The notes under the pieces were generated by a model. That model worked only from the letters and a program-made list of their open reading frames with translations, did not search any database and was not told the origin of the DNA. This document shows positions 1-9,539 of a DNA stretch of 9,932 nt, in pieces (within the stretch, counting starts at the first letter, position 1; the number at the start of each line of letters is the position of its first letter). Both the position numbers and the translations under genes were made by a program. The stretch comes from Mycoplasmataceae bacterium (GTDB taxonomy: Bacteria; Bacillota_I; Bacilli_A; Mycoplasmatales; Hepatoplasmataceae): contig JABSQD010000013.1 in assembly GCA_013214765.1 (NCBI GenBank), forward strand, positions 1 through 9,932, read 5' to 3'.

Positions 1-2
1 AG

Positions 3-38
3 ATTAATGGAAAATTTATTTATAATGATAAAAAATAG
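3..38 (+). CDS. Possible C-terminal tail of an upstream gene (tilS?), partial
   Basis: The first 38 bases can be read in frame 3 as an 11-residue tail, INGKFIYNDKK, ending in TAG at 36-38. Its beta-hairpin-like look would suit the C-terminal domain of a tRNA(Ile)-lysidine synthase. The main support is context: tilS commonly lies directly upstream of hpt and ftsH in Firmicutes and Mollicutes. Frame 1 is also open to a TAA at 61-63, so the frame is not certain. Eleven residues cannot establish homology. Confidence 0.28.
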   Translation: MNGKFIYNDKK

Positions 39-67
39 TAAAATAATAATATATACAAAATAACATA

Positions 68-616
68 ATGAGAACAGAAAATAAACATATCATCAAAATA
101 TTGAAAACTCATGAAGAATTAGTTGAAGGAATTAAAAAAGTAGCTAATAAATTAAATTCTAAATTTTCTAACAAAAACAAAGAAGTAGTGTTAATTACTA
201 TTATGAAAGGCGGATTACCTTTTTCTTTAGAATTAATAAAACATCTTAATTTTGACATGACAATGGATTTTATTACATCTTCTTCATATTACTTAGATAA
301 ACAAACAGATAAAATGGAAGTTAAATATAATTTTACAATTCCAATTAAAGGAAAAGATGTTATTATAGCAGATGACTTAGTTGATACAGGAAAAACTATG
401 TTAAAAATAGTGGAAATTTTATTTAGGTATAAACCTAAATCAATTACAATTACAGGAATATATGGAAAGCCTACTAGGATAAAAAATAAAATTCAATATG
501 AAGAATTTTTTTGTTGAGAAGAACAACCAGGCGGATTTTTAATAGGGTTTGGATTAGACTATAATGAAAAATACAGAAATTTACCTTATATTGCTATAAT
601 TAATAAAGATAAGTAA
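68..616 (+). CDS. hpt: Hypoxanthine(-guanine) phosphoribosyltransferase
   Basis: This cytosolic purine-salvage enzyme transfers ribose-5-phosphate from PRPP to hypoxanthine or guanine, giving IMP or GMP; Mollicutes usually depend on salvage. The 182-residue product has the usual family length. Visible motifs are the pyrophosphate-loop MKGG (residues 47-50), the flexible-loop segment TSSSYY (70-75), the PRPP-binding motif VIIADDLVDTGKT (98-110), the base-stacking region GKPTR (133-137), and the C-terminal GLDYNEKYRNLP block (162-173) with the Mg/PPi-contacting Asp and Arg. The PRPP motif has DD where many relatives have ED, a conservative change. Codon 150 (TGA at 515-517) must be Trp; standard-code reading would truncate the protein before its C-terminal block. 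The ATG at 68 is the only plausible start, and no Shine-Dalgarno is visible. ftsH starts 7 nt downstream. Guanine versus hypoxanthine preference cannot be read from sequence. Confidence 0.95.
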
Positions 617-623
617 AATAAAT

Positions 624-2711
624 ATGATATATAGAAAAATAGAAAAAAATAATTCATCAGAAGAATCACCAAAGGAAAAACAAAATTCAAAAAATAATGA
701 AATGAAGAAAAAACCAAATCCTTCTTCAAATCCTTCCTCAAAACCTCCGGTAAAAAAACCTTCAGCTGCTAAATGAATATGAGTTGCTTTATTAATCTTT
801 GGATTAATAATGTTATTTTCCTTTTTGTTTTCAACAAATTATATATCATATACACCTTTTGACTTTTTAAAATTAAGTTCAGAACAAATAAATAATATTT
901 TTGATAAGAAAGATGAACAAGTAGTTTTAAGTTGAAGTATGACATCAAGGGGTGCTTTACTTTCTTTTTCTGGGAATAAGATTGATGGAACAGGTAATGT
1001 TGTTTATAGAATATGATTCGATCTAACAATTACTATATCTACATTAGAGGAATTTATTGTTGACTTAAATAAAATAGGAGCTTCATCAACATTTATTCTT
1101 GGAGAACAGGTTAATACAACTTCTCCATTAATGTCATTAATTTTTAGCTTATTGCCATGAGTATTAATTCTTGGTGGTACATATTGAATTATGACTAAAG
1201 TTATGAAATCTCAAGGTTCAATTGGAAATATGAATAAAGGAGCAATGTCATCTCAAATTTCAAATATTAAATTTTCAGATGTAGCTGGATATGATGAAGT
1301 TAAAGCGGAATTATGGGAAATAGTAGATTTCTTAAAATATCCTGATAAATATAATAAAGCAGGAGCCAGAATACCTAAAGGAGTTTTATTATCAGGACCT
1401 CCAGGAACAGGTAAAACATTTTTTGCTAAAGCAGTAGCTGGAGAAGCATCAATTCCATTCTTTTCACTTTCAGGTTCAGATTTTGTTGAAATGTTTGTAG
1501 GAGTTGGAGCTAAAAGAGTTAGAGAATTATTTTCTCAAGTTAAAAAAGTTGCTCCAGCATTAATATTTATTGATGAGTTGGATGCTGTTGGTAGACAAAG
1601 AGGAGCCGGAATGGGCGGAGGAAATGATGAAAGAGAACAAACTCTTAATCAAATGTTAGTTGAATTAGATGGTTTTTCAGCAAATTCAGGAATTGTAGTT
1701 TTAGCTGCAACTAACAGACCAGATGTTCTTGATCCGGCTTTAAAAAGACCAGGAAGATTTGATAGGTCAATAGAATTTAGAATGCCCGATATTCAAGAGA
1801 GAGAAGCAATTCTTAAAATATATGCTAAACAAGGAGATAAATCATTTCATTCAGATGTTGAATGAGAAAATATTGCAGGAAGAACTCCAGGTTTTTCTGC
1901 AGCCCAACTTGAAAATGTAGTTAATGAAGCCGCTATTCTATCTGTTAGATTAAAAAAATCTGAAATTACATTAGATATTATTGATGAAGCAATAGATAGA
2001 GTTATTGCAGGACCTTCTAAATCAAATAATTTAATGTCAAATGAAGAGAAAAAATTAATTGCTTATCATGAATCAGGTCATGCTTTAATTGGTCTTGAAT
2101 TAGAAGATGCTGAAAAAGTACAAAAAATTACAATTATTCCTAGAGGTCAAGCAGGTGGATATGTTTTAATGACTCCTAAAAAAGAAAAATTTATTCAAAC
2201 TAAATCTGAACTTGAAGCTAAACTAATTTCATATATGGCTGGTAGAGCAGCTGAAGAAATTTATTTTGGTAAAGAACAAATAACTACTGGTGCATATTCA
2301 GATATCGAATCTTCAACATTAATTGCTAGAAGAATGGTTACTGAATTTGGTATGTCTGAATTAGGACCAATACAATATGAAAAACCACAAGGAAATGTTT
2401 TTTTAGGGAGAGATTATACAAATTCTTCAAAAAATTATTCAGGACAACTTGCTCATGAAATTGATCAAGAAGTTAGAAAATTAATTAATTCTTCTTATAA
2501 AAAAGCAATGACAATAATTAAAGCAAATAAAACTTTAATGAAAATTTTAGCAGAATCTTTATTAATAAAAGAAACTCTTACTTCTGAAGAAGCAGAATTT
2601 ATTTATAAAAATAAAAAACTTCCAAAACAAGTAAAAATGATGAAAGATAGAACAGCCAAAAGAAAAAAGAGTAAAGTAGAAGATAAAGCTTTAAATAAAG
2701 ATAAAACTTAA
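624..2711 (+). CDS. ftsH: ATP-dependent zinc metalloprotease FtsH
   Basis: This is the membrane-anchored hexameric AAA+ protease that extracts and degrades misfolded membrane proteins and some cytosolic regulators. The product is 695 residues. A hydrophilic Lys/Pro/Ser-rich N-terminus (1-50) precedes TM1 (about 51-70), an extracytoplasmic domain (about 71-166) and TM2 (about 167-189). The AAA module has Walker A GPPGTGKT (258-265), pore-loop FVG (291-293), Walker B with D317/E318, sensor-1 N364 and arginine fingers R378/R381 in RPGRFDR. The protease domain has the zinc motif HESGH (482-486), with D560 as likely third ligand. Seven TGA codons (774, 780, 933, 1014, 1158, 1185, 1863) are read as Trp. 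The 624 ATG is chosen because it is the first in frame, lies 7 nt after hpt, and leaves both membrane segments intact. The protein has no cysteine. The C-terminus is strongly lysine-rich. Confidence 0.97.
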
Positions 2712-2730
2712 AATCGACATAAAAATTATA

Positions 2731-5700
2731 ATGGGATTAGCACTACAAATTTTCACCTGAATAATATTAAGTATGTTTTTACTTTTTATAGTATGAATAT
2801 TTTTTGTTTTTATAAAAAATTTTAGTAAAAATAGAGTTCTTAATAAATCAGTTTCAAAAAGTGTCTTCTCAGGTAAATTATCACTTATTATAATATTGGT
2901 TTTTTATGGAATATCATTCTCACTTATTGGTGGAACTAATTTATTGTCTAAATCATCTGAAAGAACATTTTCTAGACAATTTAATAATAATAATATTTAT
3001 CAAATTGAAGAAAAAAAAGGATTTATTGATATAGAAGATGATTTATTTGGAATGATGGGAGAAATATATAATAAAAGTTTTTCCACTTCTAATATTAAAA
3101 GTACTAATTTTGTATCGCCTTGAGTTATAGATCATACTTTAACAACTAAAACTGTAGATAAAATGATAGAGTTAGAACAAAGTGATACTTCTTATAAGAT
3201 GATTCATTTAAAAGATGGAGATTTCATAAAACCATCTGATGTTTTTTCACCAACATTTGATGAATCATATGTAAATACCAAATCTTTTGGTTGGTCACAA
3301 AATGAATGAGTAGACGCATTAGAATTTCAACTATCTGATTATTTTTCTTCAACTGTACCTGGACAAAATATTGTTAATGCTTGAAAAGGAAAAGAAGACA
3401 TAAAAACCATTCTTATAAACTCTCTATTTGACGGAAAAATTTATAAATTGGGTAAATTAATATTAGGATTACAATTATTAAATGGAAATTTAACTGTTTT
3501 AAATGAAAATTCTAAAGATGCTGAGTATAATAAAGTTTCGGCAGAAGAAATGAATAAATTTAATGAATTGAATAAAAATATTTCGTTTAAAATAGGTTCA
3601 TATTTAAATTTTTCTCCCAATAATTCTTCTGGAAATATTGATTTTGAATTTGTGTTAGTGAATGATATTGATTTTATTAATGGTGAATTAATCACAACTG
3701 ATAAAGATACTTTTTTAAATAAAAAAAATGATAAAGGGATAGAAGTAAATCAAATTACTTATTTAAATAAAAATAAAGAACAATTTTTAAATTCATCATC
3801 GAATGATGAATTTACATTTAATGTTATTGTTCAACAAGATTTTTTAGAGTTGAATAAAATTAATGTAGGTGAAAATTTGAATACTACGTTTTCTACAAAT
3901 GGAGTTAATAATATTAAATTTAATGTATTTGATTCAGTAAGATTTAATGAAGTCACTTATCCTACTATGGGTATAAATATTCTTCCTAATAAAAAAGAAC
4001 AAACATTTATTGGTATGAAAACATCTGACATACTTAAATTTTATGATTCAGCAAATTTTACTTCTATTTATAATAGAAGTATGAGTGCTTTTGTTTCTCT
4101 TAATAATGAGTCAAAAACATTAGGAAAAATAAATAGTTGACTTCCTGGTTCCTCTAAAATGGAAAATATAAAAAATTGATTTATAGAATATATTTCACTA
4201 ATATCTTTTAACATAACTAATCCTTATAAATTGAGTATAAATAAAGCACAAGAAATAATAGATAAAGCAAGTGAATTAGAAATTGAACATTATTGATATC
4301 AAACGTATATAAACAATTTTAATATTAATGGATATGTTTACACAACCACTATACCAGAACAAAGATTTTTATTAATTAATGAACTTAAAACTATTGAATC
4401 TTTAAGGGCAATGATTGGACCTATAGAAGTTGGTTCGACACAAACAATAATTAATGTTCTTGTAATTATATTTATGATTATAATTTTAATTGTCCTTTCT
4501 ATGCTGATTGTAAAAAGAGTAAAATCTTCTGGTAAGCAATTAGGAACATTGAAAGCAATGGGCATGAAAAATAGTGAAATTGCTTCTGCATATATTATAT
4601 TTCCGATGGTAATAATATTTATTGGATTTGTAATAGCATCATTATTGTCTCCGCTTATATTATTCCTCTTCTCAAACATAATGTCAGGCTTCTATTATAT
4701 TACCTTTTCAGTTAATCCAGTTTCATTGAGTTATTTTATTGTTATGTTGTTTATACCTATGGCTTTATCTATTGTATTAGTTTATCTTATTGCAATATCT
4801 GTTTTAAGAAAACCTACATTAGATCTTTTAACAAATAAAGGAAAAGATTATCCAAATATATTAGTTAGAATTTTTGGATATGCAATGACTTCTAAAGCGC
4901 CATTTTCAGTTTCTTATATAGGAGTGGGAACTTTCAGAGCCGTTGGTAAATCAATGTTATTATTTGCTTCTATTTTTATGGCAACACTATTAACTGCATT
5001 TGCAATGTCATCAACTACAATGGTCAAACAACAAACCGCTAATACTTTATCATATTTAAATTTTGAATCTATCGCAACCAACAAGATTCAAAATAGAGGT
5101 CAATTTTCTAATGAATATTTGTATATTGATGCAAATGGAGATGGCGTAGCAGATGAATTAGCATATGAATACAATCTTCTTTCCGATGATTCATATGAAC
5201 CTGTTGAGGGAATGAAACCATTTAAATTAACTGAATTTTTAACGATATTTGATCCTGGTTGAGATATAGCAAAATATAATTCTGCTATGAAGTCTTTACA
5301 AACCAAAATTGAATCTCTTGAAATAACTTATTCAATTAAAGATGGAGTAAAAAGCAATACTTTTATTACAAAAGAATTAATGGAGCAGATTCTCCTTTCT
5401 AATGCATTGTTTAAATTTAAATATGAAAAAGAAGAAGAAGGTCATTCAGATACATTTAATGAATTTGAAAAATCATTAGATAATTCTTCAAATTCTGTAT
5501 TAACATTTAATGATTTGTCATTTTTAATAAATTCATGATTATTAGATGCTGGTATTAATTTTATTTCTAACCAAAATAATTTATTTGATTTTGATTTTGG
5601 TCAAATTTCACTTGAGACTCCTGATGCTATAATGGATTCTCTTAAATATATTCATGATTTTTTATCACAGTTTGATAATTTATTAACCGATTTAGTTTTT

Positions 5701-7086
5701 GGAACTCAATATTATAATGAATATAATCAAGTAATGCCAGGACATGGAAAAATTAATTCACATAAACTTTCTATCAATGGTGATGAAGATGAATATTTTG
5801 ATTATCATAATGCTATTGAAATTGAAGAAATTGAAGAAATGAATGATATAAATGTAAATTTAGTTCCTACAAAAACAGAATTTTTAAACAGTTATGGGAA
5901 TGCTAATAATACATTGGGAGAAGAAACATGAAATTCTTCTTTTGGTAAATATACAGTTGAAGATCCAAGATTATTAGAATATATTCCAATTCTTGCCACA
6001 ACACAAGCGGCTAAGATTTTAGAACAAAAAGTAAAAGAAGGATATGTTGAAAAAGAAGGAGATATATATACAGTATCTCTATCCCTTTCTTCTCTTACAA
6101 ATGATTCAAAAAAATATGAATCAAAATCTAATTATTCATTTAGGGATATATATTATAAGGTAAAAATAAAAGTTGAACATAAAATATTTGTCGGTGTAGA
6201 TTTTGGAATTAGTATATTTACACCTTATATTGAAAAATATTTTTCACCTTCCGTTTATGAATTAAAAGGAAAAGGAATTGTCGAAAGTGAATCTGATACT
6301 AATGGTAATATTTGATTTACTGATTTTTGAGGAAAAGAAAAACACGTTATTAATTATAAAGAGCAAAAATTTTTAGATTCTGAAAATATTGTTTATAATA
6401 TTAGAAATATTAAGCCAGATATTTTTGTTCCGGACGGATTAACAAATATGAATTTTATTTCAACCACATCAATGGTTACAAATCGAAAATCTTTAGAAAA
6501 TATGATGAATGAAGAAACTCCGAATAGTATAATTAAAATTACGGGTTCTTCCATTGTGGATCAAGAAAAATCTTTATGAAATAATGGTGATTCTTTTTCT
6601 GAAACATTTAATTCAACTAATGGTTTTCCAATTTCTCTTTCAGCCCTTTTATCACAAGGTAAAATAGTTTATCAAGTTATAATTGGTATATTTACAATAA
6701 TTTCTTTATTTGCAATATTTATGTCTACCACGATAGTTATTATTGCTATGAAGGATATAATTGATTCTTCAAAAAGAGAAGTCTCAATGTTAAAGACTTT
6801 TGGTTATTCTAATATAAAATCAACTATTTTAGTAATTACACCTTATTTAGGAATTATATTTTTTGCTTTTGTTATATCTTTACCATTAACATTTTTAGGT
6901 TTAAGTATGATAGCTACGATCTTGACTAATCTTACAGGAAATTTATTTACATTTATTTTAACATATGGACAATGACTTACATTAGGGGTATATGTATTTG
7001 GTTTAATAGGGATATTAATATTGATTGGATATTTATCATTTAGTAGAACAGATGCATTAGAAGCAATAAAAGAAACAGACGAATAG
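2731..7086 (+). CDS. Giant FtsX/MacB-type ABC transporter permease
   Basis: This 1,451-residue membrane protein is built as two FtsX-like halves. There are two N-terminal hydrophobic segments (about 2-28 and 50-68), extracellular domain 1 (about 70-565), TMs at about 573-594, 621-647 and 667-690, a TM at 740-764, extracellular domain 2 (about 765-1312), and TMs at about 1314-1337, 1366-1395 and 1415-1437. The cytoplasmic coupling segments of the two halves match: GKQLGTLKAMGMKNSEIA and KREVSMLKTFGYSNIKS. The tail SRTDALEAIKETDE is typical of FtsX-family C-termini. Fifteen TGA codons and one TGG encode Trp, and the whole frame is free of TAA/TAG until TAG at 7084-7086. There is no cysteine. 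Domain 2 has a Ca-loop-like DANGDGVADE (800-809) and an acidic patch (1018-1039). The ATG at 2731 is the first in frame after ftsH; 2773 is an alternative that would shorten the first TM. It surely pairs with the next gene's ATPase. The cargo is unknown; I recognise neither extracellular domain. Confidence 0.9.
3788..3814. repeat. Perfect 12-bp inverted repeat with 3-nt loop inside permease gene
   Basis: The arms 3788-3799 and 3803-3814 are exact reverse complements separated by CGA. The element lies wholly in the coding region for extracellular domain 1. It is not followed by a T-run, so it does not look like an intrinsic terminator. Function, if any, is unknown; it may be a chance product of AT-rich sequence and Asn/Ser/Asp/Glu codons. 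Confidence 0.6.
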
Positions 7087-7089
7087 GAG
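7085..7089 (+). promoter_or_regulatory. Shine-Dalgarno sequence for the ABC ATPase gene
   Basis: AGGAG ends 5 nt before the ATG at 7095 and overlaps the TAG stop of the permease (7084-7086). It is the only clear Shine-Dalgarno at any start in this window, so it fixes the ATPase start and suggests translation of the ATPase is coupled to, or boosted relative to, the permease. Confidence 0.8.
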
Positions 7090-7094
7090 AAAGC

Positions 7095-8045
7095 ATGAAA
7101 GAAGAGAAAAAAAAGAAAGAAAATAAAGAAAATAATTTAAAATTAATTAAAATTGAAAATAAAGAAAAAAAAAGAAAATCTAAGATAACACAAAATATTG
7201 GAAAAGAAAAAATTAAAGAAGAGAAAAATTCTTTTAAAAAGAAAATAAATTCAGAATCAAATATTGAAAAAAAGAAGAAATTAAAAAATGAATTTAAAAG
7301 AAAATTTAAAGGAATAGAATCTAACTCAAAAGGGAATATTGTTGATATAAAAGGATTAAATAAATACTTTTGTAATGGAAGCAATTGTGAACATATACTT
7401 CATAATATTGATTTAAAAATTCCAAGAGGAAAAGTCGTCGTTATTTTAGGCGCTTCAGGTTCAGGAAAATCAACACTATTAAATATAATTTCAGGTCTTA
7501 CTCCTCCAAGCTCAGGAGATGTAATTGTGAATAATAATAATTTATTTTACATGAATGATTCTTCAAGAACTAAATTTAGAAAATTAAATATATCATTTGT
7601 TTTTCAATCATATAATCTTATACCTTCGTTAACTGTGATTGAAAATATTAAAGTTGGAGAAAATCTTAGATCAAAAAATGTAGAAGAAATTAAAATGGTT
7701 GATATTTTAAAAACTTTAGATTTGACAGTACAATCTAAAAAATATCCATTTCAATTATCTGGTGGTCAAAATCAAAGAGTTTCTATAGGAAGAGCACTTG
7801 CAAAAAATCCTAATATTTTATTTGCTGATGAACCTACAGGAGCTTTGGATGAAAAAAAAGGAAAAGAAGCATTACAAATGCTTTTAGACATAAATAAAAA
7901 ATTTAATACAACTTTAATTATGGTTACTCATAATCCTAATTTTCAAAAAGTTTCAGATATTGTATTACATATAAAAGATGGAACAATTAGTAATATTATT
8001 AATAATAAAACAAAAAAAACAGCAAAAGATATAGAATGGTCATAA
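7095..8045 (+). CDS. ABC transporter ATP-binding protein (MacB/LolD type)
   Basis: This cytosolic nucleotide-binding subunit should drive the permease encoded 8 nt upstream. The product is 316 residues. The ATPase core begins near residue 82 and carries Walker A GASGSGKST (119-127), Q-loop Q171, signature LSGGQ (221-225), Walker B ILFADEP (241-247) with D245/E246, D-loop ALD (250-252) and switch His H279. The core size and the ADEPTGALD block are typical of the MacB/LolD/FtsE group, which partners FtsX-like permeases. Residues 1-80 are an added low-complexity tail with 28 lysines in the first 72 residues and about 12 glutamates, probably disordered or helical, on a strongly purine-rich stretch of DNA with A8 and A9 runs. 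Two cysteines (C93, C98) sit just before the core's second strand. No TGA codon is used; the single Trp is TGG near the C-terminus. The start is fixed by the AGGAG. Substrate unknown. Confidence 0.93.
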   Translation: MKEEKKKKENKENNLKLIKIENKEKKRKSKITQNIGKEKIKEEKNSFKKKINSESNIEKKKKLKNEFKRKFKGIESNSKGNIVDIKGLNKYFCNGSNCEHILHNIDLKIPRGKVVVILGASGSGKSTLLNIISGLTPPSSGDVIVNNNNLFYMNDSSRTKFRKLNISFVFQSYNLIPSLTVIENIKVGENLRSKNVEEIKMVDILKTLDLTVQSKKYPFQLSGGQNQRVSIGRALAKNPNILFADEPTGALDEKKGKEALQMLLDINKKFNTTLIMVTHNPNFQKVSDIVLHIKDGTISNIINNKTKKTAKDIEWS

Positions 8046-8046
8046 C

Positions 8047-9537
8047 ATGAAAAAAGAATATTCAGAACAAGAATTAAATAGAAGAAAAAAATTAAATAAT
8101 TTAAAAGAATTAGGAAGAAATCCATACTTTTCTACTTTTGTTGAAGAAATATCGATAAAAGAACTTGAATATAAATATATGAATTTAACAAAAGAGGAAT
8201 TGAATAATAATCCAACAAAAGAATATTCAATTGCTGGAAGAGTTATGATGATTAGGAATCAAGGTAAAGCAATGTTTATTGCAATTAAATCTAATGGAAA
8301 ATCATTTCAATTCTATGTTAGGCAAGATTCAATTCCGGAAAAGGATTGACAAGTTTCGCAACTATTAGATATAGGAGACATAATTTCATCTAAAGGAAAT
8401 ATAATGAAAACAAATACTGGAGAACTTACTTTGAGATCTTTAAAATTTAATATTTTAACAAAGGCATTAAAACCATTGCCAGAAAAATTTCATGGTTTAA
8501 CAGATATAGAAGAAATTTATAGAAGAAGATATGTTGATCTTATTATGAATGATGGTTCAAGAACAATTTTTATTAATAGAACAAAAATTATTTCTTCGAT
8601 AAGAAGTTTCTTAGATTTAAAAGGATTCTATGAAGTCGAAACTCCCATATTACAATCAACGCTAGGGGGTGCGGCAGCAAAACCATTCAAAACTCATCAT
8701 AATGCTTTGGATATGGAATTTAAATTAAGAGTAGCTACTGAACTTCCTTTAAAAAAATTAATTGTTGGTGGAATTGATAAAGTTTACGAAATAGGAAGAT
8801 TATTTAGAAATGAAGGAATTTCAATTAAACATAATCCTGAATTTACTTCAATAGAAATATATGAAGCTTATGGAGATATGAAATCAATGATGAAAATAAC
8901 TGAAGAAGTTATCTCTAATGCTTCAATGGTTGTGAATGGAACAACTGAGATTACGTATCAGAAAAAACCAATTTCATTAGCTGTCCCTTTTAATTCAATT
9001 GAAATGATTGATTTGATTAAAGAAATAACAAGTGTTGATTTTAATACAGTAACTTCTTTAGAAAAAGCTAAAACATTAGCTAAAGAACATAATATTAAAT
9101 TAAAATCTCATTATAATTCCATAGGATATATAATTAATGAATTTTTTGAAGAAAAATGTGAACAAACAATTATACAACCAACATTTATTACTGGCTATCC
9201 TGTTGAAGTATCTCCTCTTTCTAAGAAGAGAGAAGGATTTGAACATTTAACAGATAGATTTGAATTATTTATTGATGGAAGAGAATATGCAAATGCTTAT
9301 TCTGAATTAAATGATGCCGATGATCAATATTCTAGATTCAAAGAACAAGTTAGAGAAGCTTCGCAAGGAAATGATGAAGCTTCAGAAATGGATATTGATT
9401 TTATAGAAGCATTAGAATATGGACTTCCTCCTACAGGAGGTTTAGGAATAGGCATTGATAGATTAGTTATGTTATTAACAGATTCAAGATCTATAAGAGA
9501 TGTAATTCTTTTCCCTCATCAAAAGAATAGAAATTAA
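8047..9537 (+). CDS. lysS: Lysyl-tRNA synthetase, class II
   Basis: This enzyme charges tRNA-Lys with lysine in the cytosol. The 496-residue product is full length for bacterial class II LysRS. An N-terminal helical lead and OB-fold anticodon-binding domain (to about 135) precede the class II core. Motif 1 covers about 185-203 (FYEVETPIL), motif 2 about 250-275 (FRNEGISIKHNPEF), and motif 3 about 464-490 (GLGIGIDRL, with the ATP-contacting R472). Likely lysine-pocket residues E232, E270, Y272, N416, Y418 and E420 match family positions; Y418 replaces the Phe seen in E. coli, and ATEL replaces the commoner APEL. The TGA at 8347-8349 is Trp; under the standard code the gene would look split in two. 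The ATG at 8047 is 1 nt after the ATPase stop with no clear Shine-Dalgarno, suggesting translational coupling. Confidence 0.97.
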
Positions 9538-9539
9538 AT

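Noticed and set aside
21..26. TATAAT resembling a -10 promoter element upstream of hpt
   Set aside because: No -35 can be seen because the window starts here. TATAAT is frequent by chance at this AT content (also at 2727 and 9771), and it may lie inside the upstream gene.
421..440. 8-bp inverted repeat with 4-nt loop inside hpt
   Set aside because: It is short, AT-rich and in the middle of the gene; a stem of this size is expected by chance in this composition.
769..1029. 86-residue minus-strand open frame
   Set aside because: It is antisense to the FtsH N-terminal region, which is strongly supported on the + strand. Its Leu/Tyr/Lys-rich product has no recognisable motif.
3441..5306. Minus-strand open frames opposite the permease gene
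   Set aside because: They are shadows of a continuous 1,451-codon + strand gene and contain no family motifs.
7040..7384. 114-residue minus-strand open frame rich in Phe/Leu/Ser
   Set aside because: It is the complement of the lysine-coding purine tract of the ATPase tail; reverse-reading AAA/GAA gives TTT/TTC. It is a composition artefact.
8047..8403. Apparent split of lysS into a separate OB-fold protein and a core protein
   Set aside because: The break is a single TGA (8347-8349), read as Trp in this code; the frame is continuous and the total length normal.
9427..9440. GC-rich CCTCC/GGAGG mini-hairpin in lysS
   Set aside because: It encodes the conserved Pro-Pro-Thr-Gly-Gly of class II motif 3, so protein constraint explains it; the stem is only 5-6 bp.
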